Source: Dehalococcoidia bacterium
GTDB lineage: Bacteria > Chloroflexota > Dehalococcoidia > Dehalococcoidales > UBA3254
Direction: 5' to 3'
DNA: 64,000 bases
NCBI GenBank assembly: GCA_025361145.1
Contig: JANYAV010000004.1
Location: forward strand, 62,001-126,000
A program made the translations under genes and the position numbers. This document shows, piece after piece, positions 27,068 to 35,354 of the stretch (position 1 is its first letter; each line of letters begins with the position of its first letter). Under the pieces are notes generated by a model. It saw only the letters and a list, made by a program, of their open reading frames with translations, was not told the DNA's origin and searched no databases.

Positions 27068-27798
27068 TGACTGCTATTGTTGTAGAAAATATCTCAAAAA
27101 AATTCCGCATACCCCATGAAAAGAAAAGGACTCTTTTCCACAATCTGATAGGCATCATTAAAAGGCAAATGTCCTATGAAGAATTTTGGGCGCTGAAAGA
27201 CATCAACTTTGAAATAAAAGCGGGAGAAACCCTGGGCATTATTGGCAAAAACGGCTCAGGCAAATCTACACTGCTCAAGATTTTAGCCCGGGTTCTTTAT
27301 CCTGACACTGGCACAGTCAGTCAGGAAGGTAAAGTAGCCTCTTTTCTGGAGTTAGGGGTAGGTTTTCAGTCTGAGCTTACCGCTGAAGAAAATGTCTATA
27401 TTTACGGTTCCATTCTGGGCATGACCCGTAGTGAAGTACTCCAGAAATACGATCAGATCTTTGATTTCGCTGAATTAAATAATTTTAAAAATATGAAGCT
27501 TAAAAACTATTCCTCCGGTATGTATTTAAGGCTGGCCTTTGCCACTGCCATTCATGCTAACCCTGATACTATGCTCATTGATGAGGTTTTTGCGGTAGGG
27601 GATACCGCTTTTCAAAAGAAATGCTCGGATAAGATTACGGAATTCCAGAATCAGGGCAAGACCATTGTCTTCGTTTCCCACTCTATGGAATCGGTTAAAC
27701 AAATTTGCCAGCGAACTTTGCTACTCAGCGGCGGGAAAATAGTGTCGCTCGGTCCCACCGAAAACGTAATCAAGAAGTATATGGAAATTTCTCAATAA
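27067..27798 (+). CDS. wzt: ABC polysaccharide export ATPase
   Basis: A 243-residue ATPase. Walker A is IIGKNGSGKSTLLKIL, the signature is YSSGMYLRLAFA and Walker B is TMLIDEVFAVGD, all typical of Wzt/TagH. It lacks the C-terminal carbohydrate-binding domain found in O9a-type Wzt (about 430 residues), so export is probably not coupled to recognition of a capped chain end. It overlaps wzm by one base. Confidence 0.9.
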   Translation: MTAIVVENISKKFRIPHEKKRTLFHNLIGIIKRQMSYEEFWALKDINFEIKAGETLGIIGKNGSGKSTLLKILARVLYPDTGTVSQEGKVASFLELGVGFQSELTAEENVYIYGSILGMTRSEVLQKYDQIFDFAELNNFKNMKLKNYSSGMYLRLAFATAIHANPDTMLIDEVFAVGDTAFQKKCSDKITEFQNQGKTIVFVSHSMESVKQICQRTLLLSGGKIVSLGPTENVIKKYMEISQ

Positions 27799-28239
27799 TT
27801 TTTATTATATTGTGGTGTCATTCTGGAGCATTACCTTAACTCGCAGCAGCGAATAGGATAGCGGGAGACCCTTTAGGGTGCATAGAATCTTGGGTGGGGA
27901 ACGAGCTCATCGCTGGTACTTATAACTTGAGAAGCTAGAAGCTCAGGGGCTTGTTGCTGGAGCATTACCTTAACTCGCAGCAGCGAATAGGATAGCGGGT
28001 ACCCTTTAGGGTGTATAGGATCTCGGGGTTGGGTGGAGAAACTTGAACCTCGCAGTTTGCTTTCTCTTTCATCTCCCTTGATGGGAGAGGATTCAGGTGA
28101 GGGTGTATAATATTTGGGTTGTTTGGTGTCATCCTGGAGCGAAGCGAAGGATCTCAGGGTGGGGTGGATACTCGCAGCTCGCAGTTATAAGCTGATGAGT
28201 GTAACGAATCGGGAAGAATCTGGCGGTTGGGGACTAGCC
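27799..28239. repeat. Modular dispersed repeats, cluster 3
   Basis: Two type D copies (27815-27900 with a TGTCATTCTGGAG head, and 27958-28035) and one type A copy (28126-28170, TGTCATCCTGGAGCGAAGCG). The GAAGCTAGAAGCT motif occurs again near 27930. A reading frame runs from 28114 through the last copy into the next gene, but its amino acids there are repeat-derived. Confidence 0.82.
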
Positions 28240-30078
28240 ATGCAAAAAATTTTTGAAAATTTAATGCCCTGGGGTACTAAGCAGCGTCGTATCTTTCAAC
28301 TTGGCTTTTCAGCCATCCAAATCATTCGTTATCAAGGTTGGCGCGTTTTTTGGTCTAAAGCCAGCCCCAAAATAAAGCTTTTTCTATTACGCAATTCTGC
28401 CGATTCCTATCATCGTTGGATACTTAAAAATGAACCTTCTCTGAATGCACTTGAACTTCAGAAACAAACTTCCTTGTCTTTCAACTATCGTCCCAAAATA
28501 AGTATCGTCATGCCTGTCTGGAATTCTGAAATGGTCTGGTTGGGATCTGCCATTGAATCTGTGATTCGGCAAACTTATGATAACTGGGAACTATGCATTG
28601 CTGATGGAGCTTCTACGAATCCTTCTGTCAGAGAAGTCTTAGATCAGTACTTCCAGGACACAAGAATTAAAATCAAATACCTTTCTCAGAATTTAGGTAT
28701 ATCTGGAAATTCAAATGCCGCCTTATCTTTAGCAGTTGGTGAATTCGTGGCATTTTTAGATCACGATGACGAACTAGCGCCATTTGCCTTATTTGAGCTG
28801 GTTAAACGATTGAATGAGAAACCGGACCTGGATTTTATCTACTCAGATGAAGATAAAATTACGGATGGTAAAAGAAGAGTCGACCCCTTTTTTAAGCCGG
28901 ATTGGTCTCCGGATTTTTTGTTATCTACTATGTACACCTGTCATCTGAGTACCTACCGCAAGAAAATAATTGATGAGATCGTTAGCTTTCGTTTGGGGTA
29001 TGACGGTTCACAAGACTATGATCTAGTCTTGAGATTCGTTGAGAACACCACGAGGATCGATCATATCCCCAAAATTCTCTACCATTGGAGGATGGTTTTA
29101 GGATCCGCAGCCAATGATGTGAATGCTAAACCTTACGCCTATCTCGCCGGTAAAAAAGCGCTTACTGACTATATGCAACGAAACGGTATTTTAGGTGAAG
29201 TCCTGGATGGAGCTTGGCCTGGCTTATATAGGGTGCGCCGTCAAATCACTGGTAATCCTCTGGTTAGCATCATTATCCCCTCAAAAGACAAGCCCGATAT
29301 TCTTAAAACATGTATTGAATCTGTCTTGAATAAAACCGACTATCCTAACTACGAAATCATAATCGTGGATAACCAGAGCAGCGATAATACAACCTTTGAA
29401 TATTACAAGACGTTAGAGACCCACTCTAGAGTTAATATCTTGCATTATGATCAGCCTTTTAATTTTAGTGCCATCAATAATTTTGCTGTTTCGAAAGCTA
29501 AAGGTGAACACATATTATTTTTAAATAACGATACTGAGGTGATTTCCCGAGAATGGTTGACCTCCATGCTTGAGCATTCTCAGAGAAAAGAAGTCGGCGC
29601 AGTCGGTGCCCAATTGCTTTTCCGTAATAAATCAATCCAGCATTGCGGAATTATTTTAGGACTACAAGGTATCGCTGGTCATCCTTATTCGCGGCAGTAT
29701 GGTAACCATTACCAGGGAGCTAGACCTTCTTTAATATGTAATTATTCCGCGGTGACCGCGGCTTGTATGATGATGCGGAAATCAGTCTTTACTGAGGTAG
29801 GTGGATTTGACAGCGAGTTAGCAATAGATTACAACGACATTGACCTTTGTCTTAAAATCAGAAAACTGGGTTACTTAGTTGTCTACACGCCCTATGCAAA
29901 ACTATTCCACCTCGAATGTTTGACAAGAGGTCACAAAGATAATCCTGAAAAAATGCAAGTATTTCAAAAAGAATTTGAACTCATGCGGTTTAGATGGGGA
30001 TCTATCATCGACCATGGAGATCCTTATTATAATCCTAATTTGAGTTTAGATAGGGCGAATTTTTCTTTAAAAAACTAA
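28240..30078 (+). CDS. Two-domain GT2 glycosyltransferase, copy 1
   Basis: A 612-residue cytoplasmic enzyme with two GT-A domains. The first starts near residue 82 (PKISIVMPVWNSE) with its metal-site block AFLDHDDELAPFAL; the second starts near 345 (PLVSIIIPSKDKPD) with ILFLNNDTEVIS. This two-GT2 layout is found in rhamnan and O-antigen synthesis enzymes. ATG 28240 is chosen because it gives the same N-terminal length as the adjacent paralogue; the longer frame begins inside a repeat. It probably adds two different sugars, or alternates linkages, in the exported glycan. Confidence 0.85.
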   Translation: MQKIFENLMPWGTKQRRIFQLGFSAIQIIRYQGWRVFWSKASPKIKLFLLRNSADSYHRWILKNEPSLNALELQKQTSLSFNYRPKISIVMPVWNSEMVWLGSAIESVIRQTYDNWELCIADGASTNPSVREVLDQYFQDTRIKIKYLSQNLGISGNSNAALSLAVGEFVAFLDHDDELAPFALFELVKRLNEKPDLDFIYSDEDKITDGKRRVDPFFKPDWSPDFLLSTMYTCHLSTYRKKIIDEIVSFRLGYDGSQDYDLVLRFVENTTRIDHIPKILYHWRMVLGSAANDVNAKPYAYLAGKKALTDYMQRNGILGEVLDGAWPGLYRVRRQITGNPLVSIIIPSKDKPDILKTCIESVLNKTDYPNYEIIIVDNQSSDNTTFEYYKTLETHSRVNILHYDQPFNFSAINNFAVSKAKGEHILFLNNDTEVISREWLTSMLEHSQRKEVGAVGAQLLFRNKSIQHCGIILGLQGIAGHPYSRQYGNHYQGARPSLICNYSAVTAACMMMRKSVFTEVGGFDSELAIDYNDIDLCLKIRKLGYLVVYTPYAKLFHLECLTRGHKDNPEKMQVFQKEFELMRFRWGSIIDHGDPYYNPNLSLDRANFSLKN

Positions 30079-30210
30079 AAACCGATATTGCTAGGACGAA
30101 AAGAACATGATATCTCAAAAATCGACAAACTAGTGAAACATACAACCTATTGTTTATTAGCAAATTCCTTGATTTAAAATGAAATGCTTATTGAAAAATT
30201 ATAAATTACG

Positions 30211-32052
30211 ATGATAAAAATAATTAAAATATTAATCTCGAATAATAAACACAGACTCGTGACCCATGAGCTCATATTGTCAGCTATTAGAACTGTAAGA
30301 GATGAAGGATGGCGTATTTTTTTAATTAAAGCTAGAGTGAAAATACTACCAATATTCAATCCTGGTTATGAATATTCATACCATAATTGGATCATCAGAA
30401 ATGAACCGGAAACGACAGAGCTTGAACTTCAGACACAAGAATCATTATTATTAAAAAATCGCCCCAAAATTAGCATAATCGCTTCAGTAGAATACTCTGA
30501 AAAAACATCGTTGAAATTTGCTATCAAGTCCGCTATTAAACAAACTTATGATAACTGGGAGTTGTGTTTGGTCGTCGTCGGTTCGACTAAGCCTGAAGAC
30601 ATTCAAGCTTTTAAGTTGTACACTCAAAAAGATCCTCGGATAAAAGTAAAATTTCTTGAAAAGAACCTTGGAAATTCCGGGAATTATAACGCAAGTTTAT
30701 CTTTAGCAACAGGTGAGTTTGTCATATTGTTAGATCATGATGATGAACTGGCCTGTTTTGCTTTATATGAAATAGTAAAGGTTTTAAATGAAAAACCTCA
30801 TTTGGATTTTATTTATTCAGATGAAGATAAAATCATGTCCAATGGCAAAAGATTGGCTCCCTTTTTCAAGCCTGATTGGTCGCCTGATTACCTTCTTTCT
30901 TGTATGTATATCGGTCATTTAGCTGCATATCGTAAAACTTTAGTTGATAAAATAGAAGGTTTTAGATCAGCTTATGATGGCTATCATGAGTATGATTTTG
31001 TCCTGAGATTTATTGAGGAAACAAAAAGCATTTATCATATCCCCAAAATCTTATATCACCGAAGGATGTTTAGAAGTCTTGTCGCAAATGATGTGAAAGT
31101 CAAACCAGATGCACGTATCGCCGGCAAAAAGGCACTAGTTGATTATATCCATAGAAATGGTATTCTAGGTAATATCATTGATGGAGACTGTCCTGGTTCG
31201 TATCGACTGCGCCGACAGATCATCGGTAGTCCTTTGGTTAGTATCATCATACCCTCTAAAGATAAGATAAATGTTCTCAGGTCCTGTCTTGAATCGATCT
31301 TGAACAAAACAGAATACCCTAATTATGAAATCATAGTCGTGGATAATCTAAGCACTGAAAACACAACGTTTGAATACTATCAAACAATTGTAACTAACCC
31401 CAGAATAAATATTTTGCATTATGATAAATCGTTCAATTACAGCGACATTAATAATTTTGCAGCCTTACGAGCAAAAGGAGACTACCTTTTGTTTTTAAAT
31501 AACGATACCGAGGTAATTTCAGGCGAGTGGCTATCTGCAATGCTCGAACATTCTCAGCGAAACGAAGTTGGCGTAGTTGGTGCCCAACTTCTTTATCACA
31601 ACCGAACATTACAACACTGTGGAGTTATACTGGGACTGGTATATTTTGCTGGTCATCCTTTCCTCAGGGAGTATAATAATCATCAGCAGGGAGGTAGACC
31701 TTCTGTTATTTGTAATTATTCCGCTGTTACCGGTGCGTGCATGATGATTAGAAAATCAGTTTTTTATGAAGTAGGCAAATTCGATACTGATTTGGCGATA
31801 ACTTTAAATGACGTTGATCTTTGTCTTAAAATAAGAAAACACGGTTATCTAGTTATATATACACCTTATGCTCAATTATTTCATTACGCATCTCTTACAA
31901 GAGGCGGTCCTGAAGATGCTGAAAAAAGGCTATGCTATCAAAAGGAACATGATTTAATGCGCCTTAAATGGGCAGACGTTGTTGACAGGGGGGATCCCTA
32001 TTATAATCCTAATTTGACTTTAAAGAGAGAAGATTTCTCTTTAAAATATTAA
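30211..32052 (+). CDS. Two-domain GT2 glycosyltransferase, copy 2
   Basis: A 613-residue paralogue of the preceding gene, colinear along its full length: SAIRTVRDEGWRIF at the N-terminus, VILLDHDDELACFAL in domain one, LLFLNNDTEVISG in domain two and the shared ending GDPYYNPNL. It is visibly more AT-rich than copy 1, and the first catalytic loop has changed (ASVEYSEKT in place of MPVWNSEM), so the specificity of domain one may differ. It arose by tandem duplication and divergence or by import of a related gene. No clear ribosome site precedes ATG 30211. Confidence 0.85.
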   Translation: MIKIIKILISNNKHRLVTHELILSAIRTVRDEGWRIFLIKARVKILPIFNPGYEYSYHNWIIRNEPETTELELQTQESLLLKNRPKISIIASVEYSEKTSLKFAIKSAIKQTYDNWELCLVVVGSTKPEDIQAFKLYTQKDPRIKVKFLEKNLGNSGNYNASLSLATGEFVILLDHDDELACFALYEIVKVLNEKPHLDFIYSDEDKIMSNGKRLAPFFKPDWSPDYLLSCMYIGHLAAYRKTLVDKIEGFRSAYDGYHEYDFVLRFIEETKSIYHIPKILYHRRMFRSLVANDVKVKPDARIAGKKALVDYIHRNGILGNIIDGDCPGSYRLRRQIIGSPLVSIIIPSKDKINVLRSCLESILNKTEYPNYEIIVVDNLSTENTTFEYYQTIVTNPRINILHYDKSFNYSDINNFAALRAKGDYLLFLNNDTEVISGEWLSAMLEHSQRNEVGVVGAQLLYHNRTLQHCGVILGLVYFAGHPFLREYNNHQQGGRPSVICNYSAVTGACMMIRKSVFYEVGKFDTDLAITLNDVDLCLKIRKHGYLVIYTPYAQLFHYASLTRGGPEDAEKRLCYQKEHDLMRLKWADVVDRGDPYYNPNLTLKREDFSLKY

Positions 32053-32109
32053 GATAAAGAATTATTAAATAAAATTATTCCCTAGTTAATTCAATGACAT
32101 ATTATGGTT

Positions 32110-33225
32110 TTATTTAAGGACATATTTTCGCGCCAAATTAGCCATCATCCAGTGTATTCTGATTGAGAATTTCAAAAATATATTCCTATGATCGGTATTA
32201 GAAACAAAAATAGCTGTGTCTAATTTGGGATTAGTGGAATTGATATTAAAAACGTCATATGCGCTTGTAATTTTATAAAAATCTACATAGTTAAATTTAT
32301 ATTTATGGTCGAGTTCTTTTTCTATTTCCTTGTCAGCAAGTAAATTATACAAGACTTCTAGTCCCCAAAGATTTAAAGTATTATTTTTAACGTCTAGAGC
32401 CAGTCGACTTAAAAAATAGGGGATATACTTAGTTTCTATTACGCCGTATTTGTTAGCTTCAGGAAAAATATTTGCAAATTCATGTTTATCCTTTATAGTC
32501 AGATAATTATTTAGGATTCGAAAATATTCGAAATTGGCACGTAATAAGTTTCCCTTGTTAGCACCGCTAGCATTCATGTCGTTATCTCGGAGCCTAAACC
32601 GTACCAATCTACTATTCATAATATGGATTTCATATTTTAAACATAGTCTGATCCACATATCAAAATCAGGAAGGCTGGCCATTCTTTCATCCAATAAACC
32701 AATTTCGTCATAACATTTCTTTCTAATTAAAACGCTGGGATGGCAGAGGCAGTTGCCCTTGCAAAAGAACTGATTTAGCCAGGCGAATCTTGATTTATTT
32801 GTTGCTTGGAAAACTGAAGTATACCAGTGTTGCTTTTCCAGGATCGGCTTACTTGATTCATCAATAAAGGTCATCATGGTAAATACTGCCCCAATCTCAG
32901 GGTGTTTATCCAGAAAGTCTACCTGTTGTTCTAGCTTAGTATGTTCCCATGCATCATCGGAGTTTACGATGGCGATATATTGACCGGATGCTTTACGGAT
33001 ACCAAGGTTGGCCGCAACACAGGCACCTTTATTCACCACATGAGTGTAGAGGTTGATTCGAGGGTCATTGAAGCCTTGGATAATCTCGACTGACCGGTCT
33101 TGGGATCCGTCATCCGTTATAATAAATTCGAAATCATGGTAAGTTTGGTCCAGAATACTTTGAATGCATTCTCGAATATATTTTTCATGATTATATGAAG
33201 CCATGACAACACTGACTTTGGGCAT
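32110..33225 (-). CDS. GT2 glycosyltransferase
   Basis: A 371-residue GT-A family 2 enzyme. PKVSVVMASYNHEKYI opens the nucleotide-sugar domain, ITDDGSQDRS and AIVNSDDAWEHTK (metal-binding acidic pair) follow, and LPDFDMWIRL is the acceptor-side block. Residues after about 250 have no recognised domain. It converges with copy 2 of the two-domain enzyme and heads an AT-rich minus-strand block. Donor and acceptor are unknown. Confidence 0.83.
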   Translation of the reverse strand: MPKVSVVMASYNHEKYIRECIQSILDQTYHDFEFIITDDGSQDRSVEIIQGFNDPRINLYTHVVNKGACVAANLGIRKASGQYIAIVNSDDAWEHTKLEQQVDFLDKHPEIGAVFTMMTFIDESSKPILEKQHWYTSVFQATNKSRFAWLNQFFCKGNCLCHPSVLIRKKCYDEIGLLDERMASLPDFDMWIRLCLKYEIHIMNSRLVRFRLRDNDMNASGANKGNLLRANFEYFRILNNYLTIKDKHEFANIFPEANKYGVIETKYIPYFLSRLALDVKNNTLNLWGLEVLYNLLADKEIEKELDHKYKFNYVDFYKITSAYDVFNINSTNPKLDTAIFVSNTDHRNIFLKFSIRIHWMMANLARKYVLK

Positions 33226-33317
33226 GTTAACTATTTTAAAACCTTTTTTAATTTACTATATTTGTAGTATACACTGATTGCTTCACGCGATGTAAGGATT
33301 TATCGATTCCATTGTTG

Positions 33318-34007
33318 TTAGGGATGTCTTTGTCGCCGGTCTGGCTGAGTTGTTCTGATTAATTCTGCTGCTGGATTTCCAATAACCGTTGAAAACGGCC
33401 GAACGCTTTTTGTCACTACCGCCCCCATCCCGACTGTGCAGCCTTTTCCAATGATAATAGGCCTGTCATCATTTCCTTGTTTTATTATGGCACCAGTTCC
33501 AACGTAGGCATGATCTTCGATAACTACTCTTCCATTGCAGTGAACGTTAGGAGCAAATGTCACAAAGTCACCTATTACACAATCGTGAGCAATATAAGAA
33601 TAAATGTTGGCATGAAAGAAGCATCCAATCTTCACGTTAGATGTAACCATAGTGAAACCACAGAAAATGGCGCCTTCTCCGATGGTATTATTGTCATAAA
33701 TGATATTATTAGAGGCGATAATCGGAAACGGGATGATGCCCGAAGACATCATTTTATTGGCGATGCGCTCCCGGACTTTAGAATCAGCGATCGCGATATT
33801 GAAATACTTTTGGTCAGCATTACAAGACAAAAAAACCTTGTCGCTTATCACTCTATACCCATTAATTACCGTTTCATTTTCCAGATTCTCAACCACAAAA
33901 ACTAGTTCATAATTATTAGGTCTATTAGTTGCCGCAAGATATGAGTGCGCCATTGGTATCACTTCTCGTCCGAAACCACCCATTCCAACTAATCCATAAA
34001 TATCCAT
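33318..34007 (-). CDS. NeuD-like sugar O/N-acyltransferase
   Basis: A 229-residue left-handed beta-helix acyltransferase. The N-terminal Rossmann-like part starts MDIYGLVGMGGFGREVI, typical of NeuD/PglD. The hexapeptide-repeat part runs from about residue 100 to 205 (IGEGAIFCGF, IGCFFHANIY, HDCVIGDFVTF, IGKGCTVGMGAVV). It would acetylate an amino sugar. With the aminotransferase gene next to it, this suggests an N-acetylated amino-deoxysugar in the glycan (as in PglE/PglD). The sugar is an inference. Confidence 0.82.
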   Translation of the reverse strand: MDIYGLVGMGGFGREVIPMAHSYLAATNRPNNYELVFVVENLENETVINGYRVISDKVFLSCNADQKYFNIAIADSKVRERIANKMMSSGIIPFPIIASNNIIYDNNTIGEGAIFCGFTMVTSNVKIGCFFHANIYSYIAHDCVIGDFVTFAPNVHCNGRVVIEDHAYVGTGAIIKQGNDDRPIIIGKGCTVGMGAVVTKSVRPFSTVIGNPAAELIRTTQPDRRQRHP

Positions 34008-34111
34008 GATATTTATCCAATACTCCCTTTATTTATGGCTTTTCCGAATAAACATGTTATGTTATTGCAAATCCTAATTAAATTGCTGATTCCTGACCCG
34101 AAGGTAAATTG

Positions 34112-35236
34112 TTAATTTTGCAATCCCTTTATGATATCGCATATTTTTTCTACGGCAGAAATCTCTAGGTTACCGTAATAAGGCAAGCATAAAACCTCTT
34201 TAACCACATTATTGGCTATCGGCAAATTATCCGGATTGGCAGAGGGCAACTGTTTGTAGCAGGCATAATCACTACATAAGGGGTAAAAATATTTACGAGA
34301 ATAAACATTATAAGCTTTTAGCTGCTCGTAAATATCATCCCTTGACCTCCCAAATTTCTGATGGTTAACCCGGATCACAAAATATTGATAGCTGGGTTGG
34401 ATATTGTTGGGGATTTCGCTAAAAGTAATCCCCTCAACTCCCCTTAGAAGAGCCTTATACGTCTCGCTGATTTTCTTACGTTTGTTTCTTTCAGCTTCCA
34501 TGTATCTCAAATTGACAAGACCCAGGGCTGCTTGAATCTCGTTCATTTTGCCGTTGATCCCAGTCAGCATCACTTCTTCTTCGTTCTTGATTCCGAAATT
34601 CTTGAGAAGATCGAAGCGTTGTTTTAGATTAACATCTTGACAGGTGAGAGCCCCACCTTCGGCTGTATGAAATAATTTAGTGGCGTGAAAACTGAACATG
34701 GTTATGTCGCCAAAATTTCCTATGCCCGTTTCATCAATCTGTGCGTTAAACGCATGAGCGGCATCATAAATCACCTTCAATCCATACCGGTCCGCAACTT
34801 CTTGGATTTTGACTACGTCACAAGGATTACCAAAAACATGCACGCCCAGAATCGCGGTAGTTTTAGGGGTGATCATCTGTTCAATCTTACTTGCGTCAAT
34901 ATTCATTGTGTTATTATCGATATCACAGAAAATCGGTGTGATCCCATTCCAAGATAATATGTGAGGAGTAGCCGCGAAGGTAAAGGGCGTAGTAATAACC
35001 TCGCCAAAAACTCTTAGACTATTAATCGCTACAATCAAAGCTATAGTACCATTATTAAATAGGGAGATATTGGGGACTTTTAATACCTGGCGAATTTCCT
35101 CTTCGAGTTGATGATGTTTTGGGCCATTATTAGTCAGCCATTGAGAGTCCCAAATTTCTTCTAATTCGTGTTGGAATTCATTTAAATCCGGGAGTAGAGG
35201 ACGTGTTATATATATTGGTTTATCAAAGGGCTTCAT
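34112..35236 (-). CDS. DegT/DnrJ/EryC1/StrS sugar aminotransferase
   Basis: A 374-residue PLP enzyme. SFHATKLFHTAEGGA places the PLP lysine at Lys187, and VIYDAAHAF carries the pyridine-contacting Asp. ATG 35236 is taken as the start: GGAG lies eight bases upstream and the product then begins at the usual family position. The longer frame adds 53 unrelated residues. The enzyme transaminates a keto-deoxy-NDP-sugar. Together with the adjacent acyltransferase it can make an N-acyl amino sugar. Confidence 0.88.
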   Translation of the reverse strand: MKPFDKPIYITRPLLPDLNEFQHELEEIWDSQWLTNNGPKHHQLEEEIRQVLKVPNISLFNNGTIALIVAINSLRVFGEVITTPFTFAATPHILSWNGITPIFCDIDNNTMNIDASKIEQMITPKTTAILGVHVFGNPCDVVKIQEVADRYGLKVIYDAAHAFNAQIDETGIGNFGDITMFSFHATKLFHTAEGGALTCQDVNLKQRFDLLKNFGIKNEEEVMLTGINGKMNEIQAALGLVNLRYMEAERNKRKKISETYKALLRGVEGITFSEIPNNIQPSYQYFVIRVNHQKFGRSRDDIYEQLKAYNVYSRKYFYPLCSDYACYKQLPSANPDNLPIANNVVKEVLCLPYYGNLEISAVEKICDIIKGLQN

Positions 35237-35354
35237 TATTTTTCTCCATTTTTTTAATAGTTGTTTAAAATAATCTTGTTGTTGAGATCGGATTTTGGCT
35301 TGTTGCCAAAAAGTATGGTACTCTAACCCCTTTAGTCCTGAAATAGGGAATGTT

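Noticed and set aside
28114-28239. Upstream extension of the first two-domain glycosyltransferase
   Set aside because: The first 42 codons lie in a type A repeat; the paralogue starts at the position equivalent to ATG 28240.
22892-28239. Clustered repeats as a CRISPR array
   Set aside because: Copies are unevenly spaced, vary in core and have no unique spacers of constant length; no cas genes are present.
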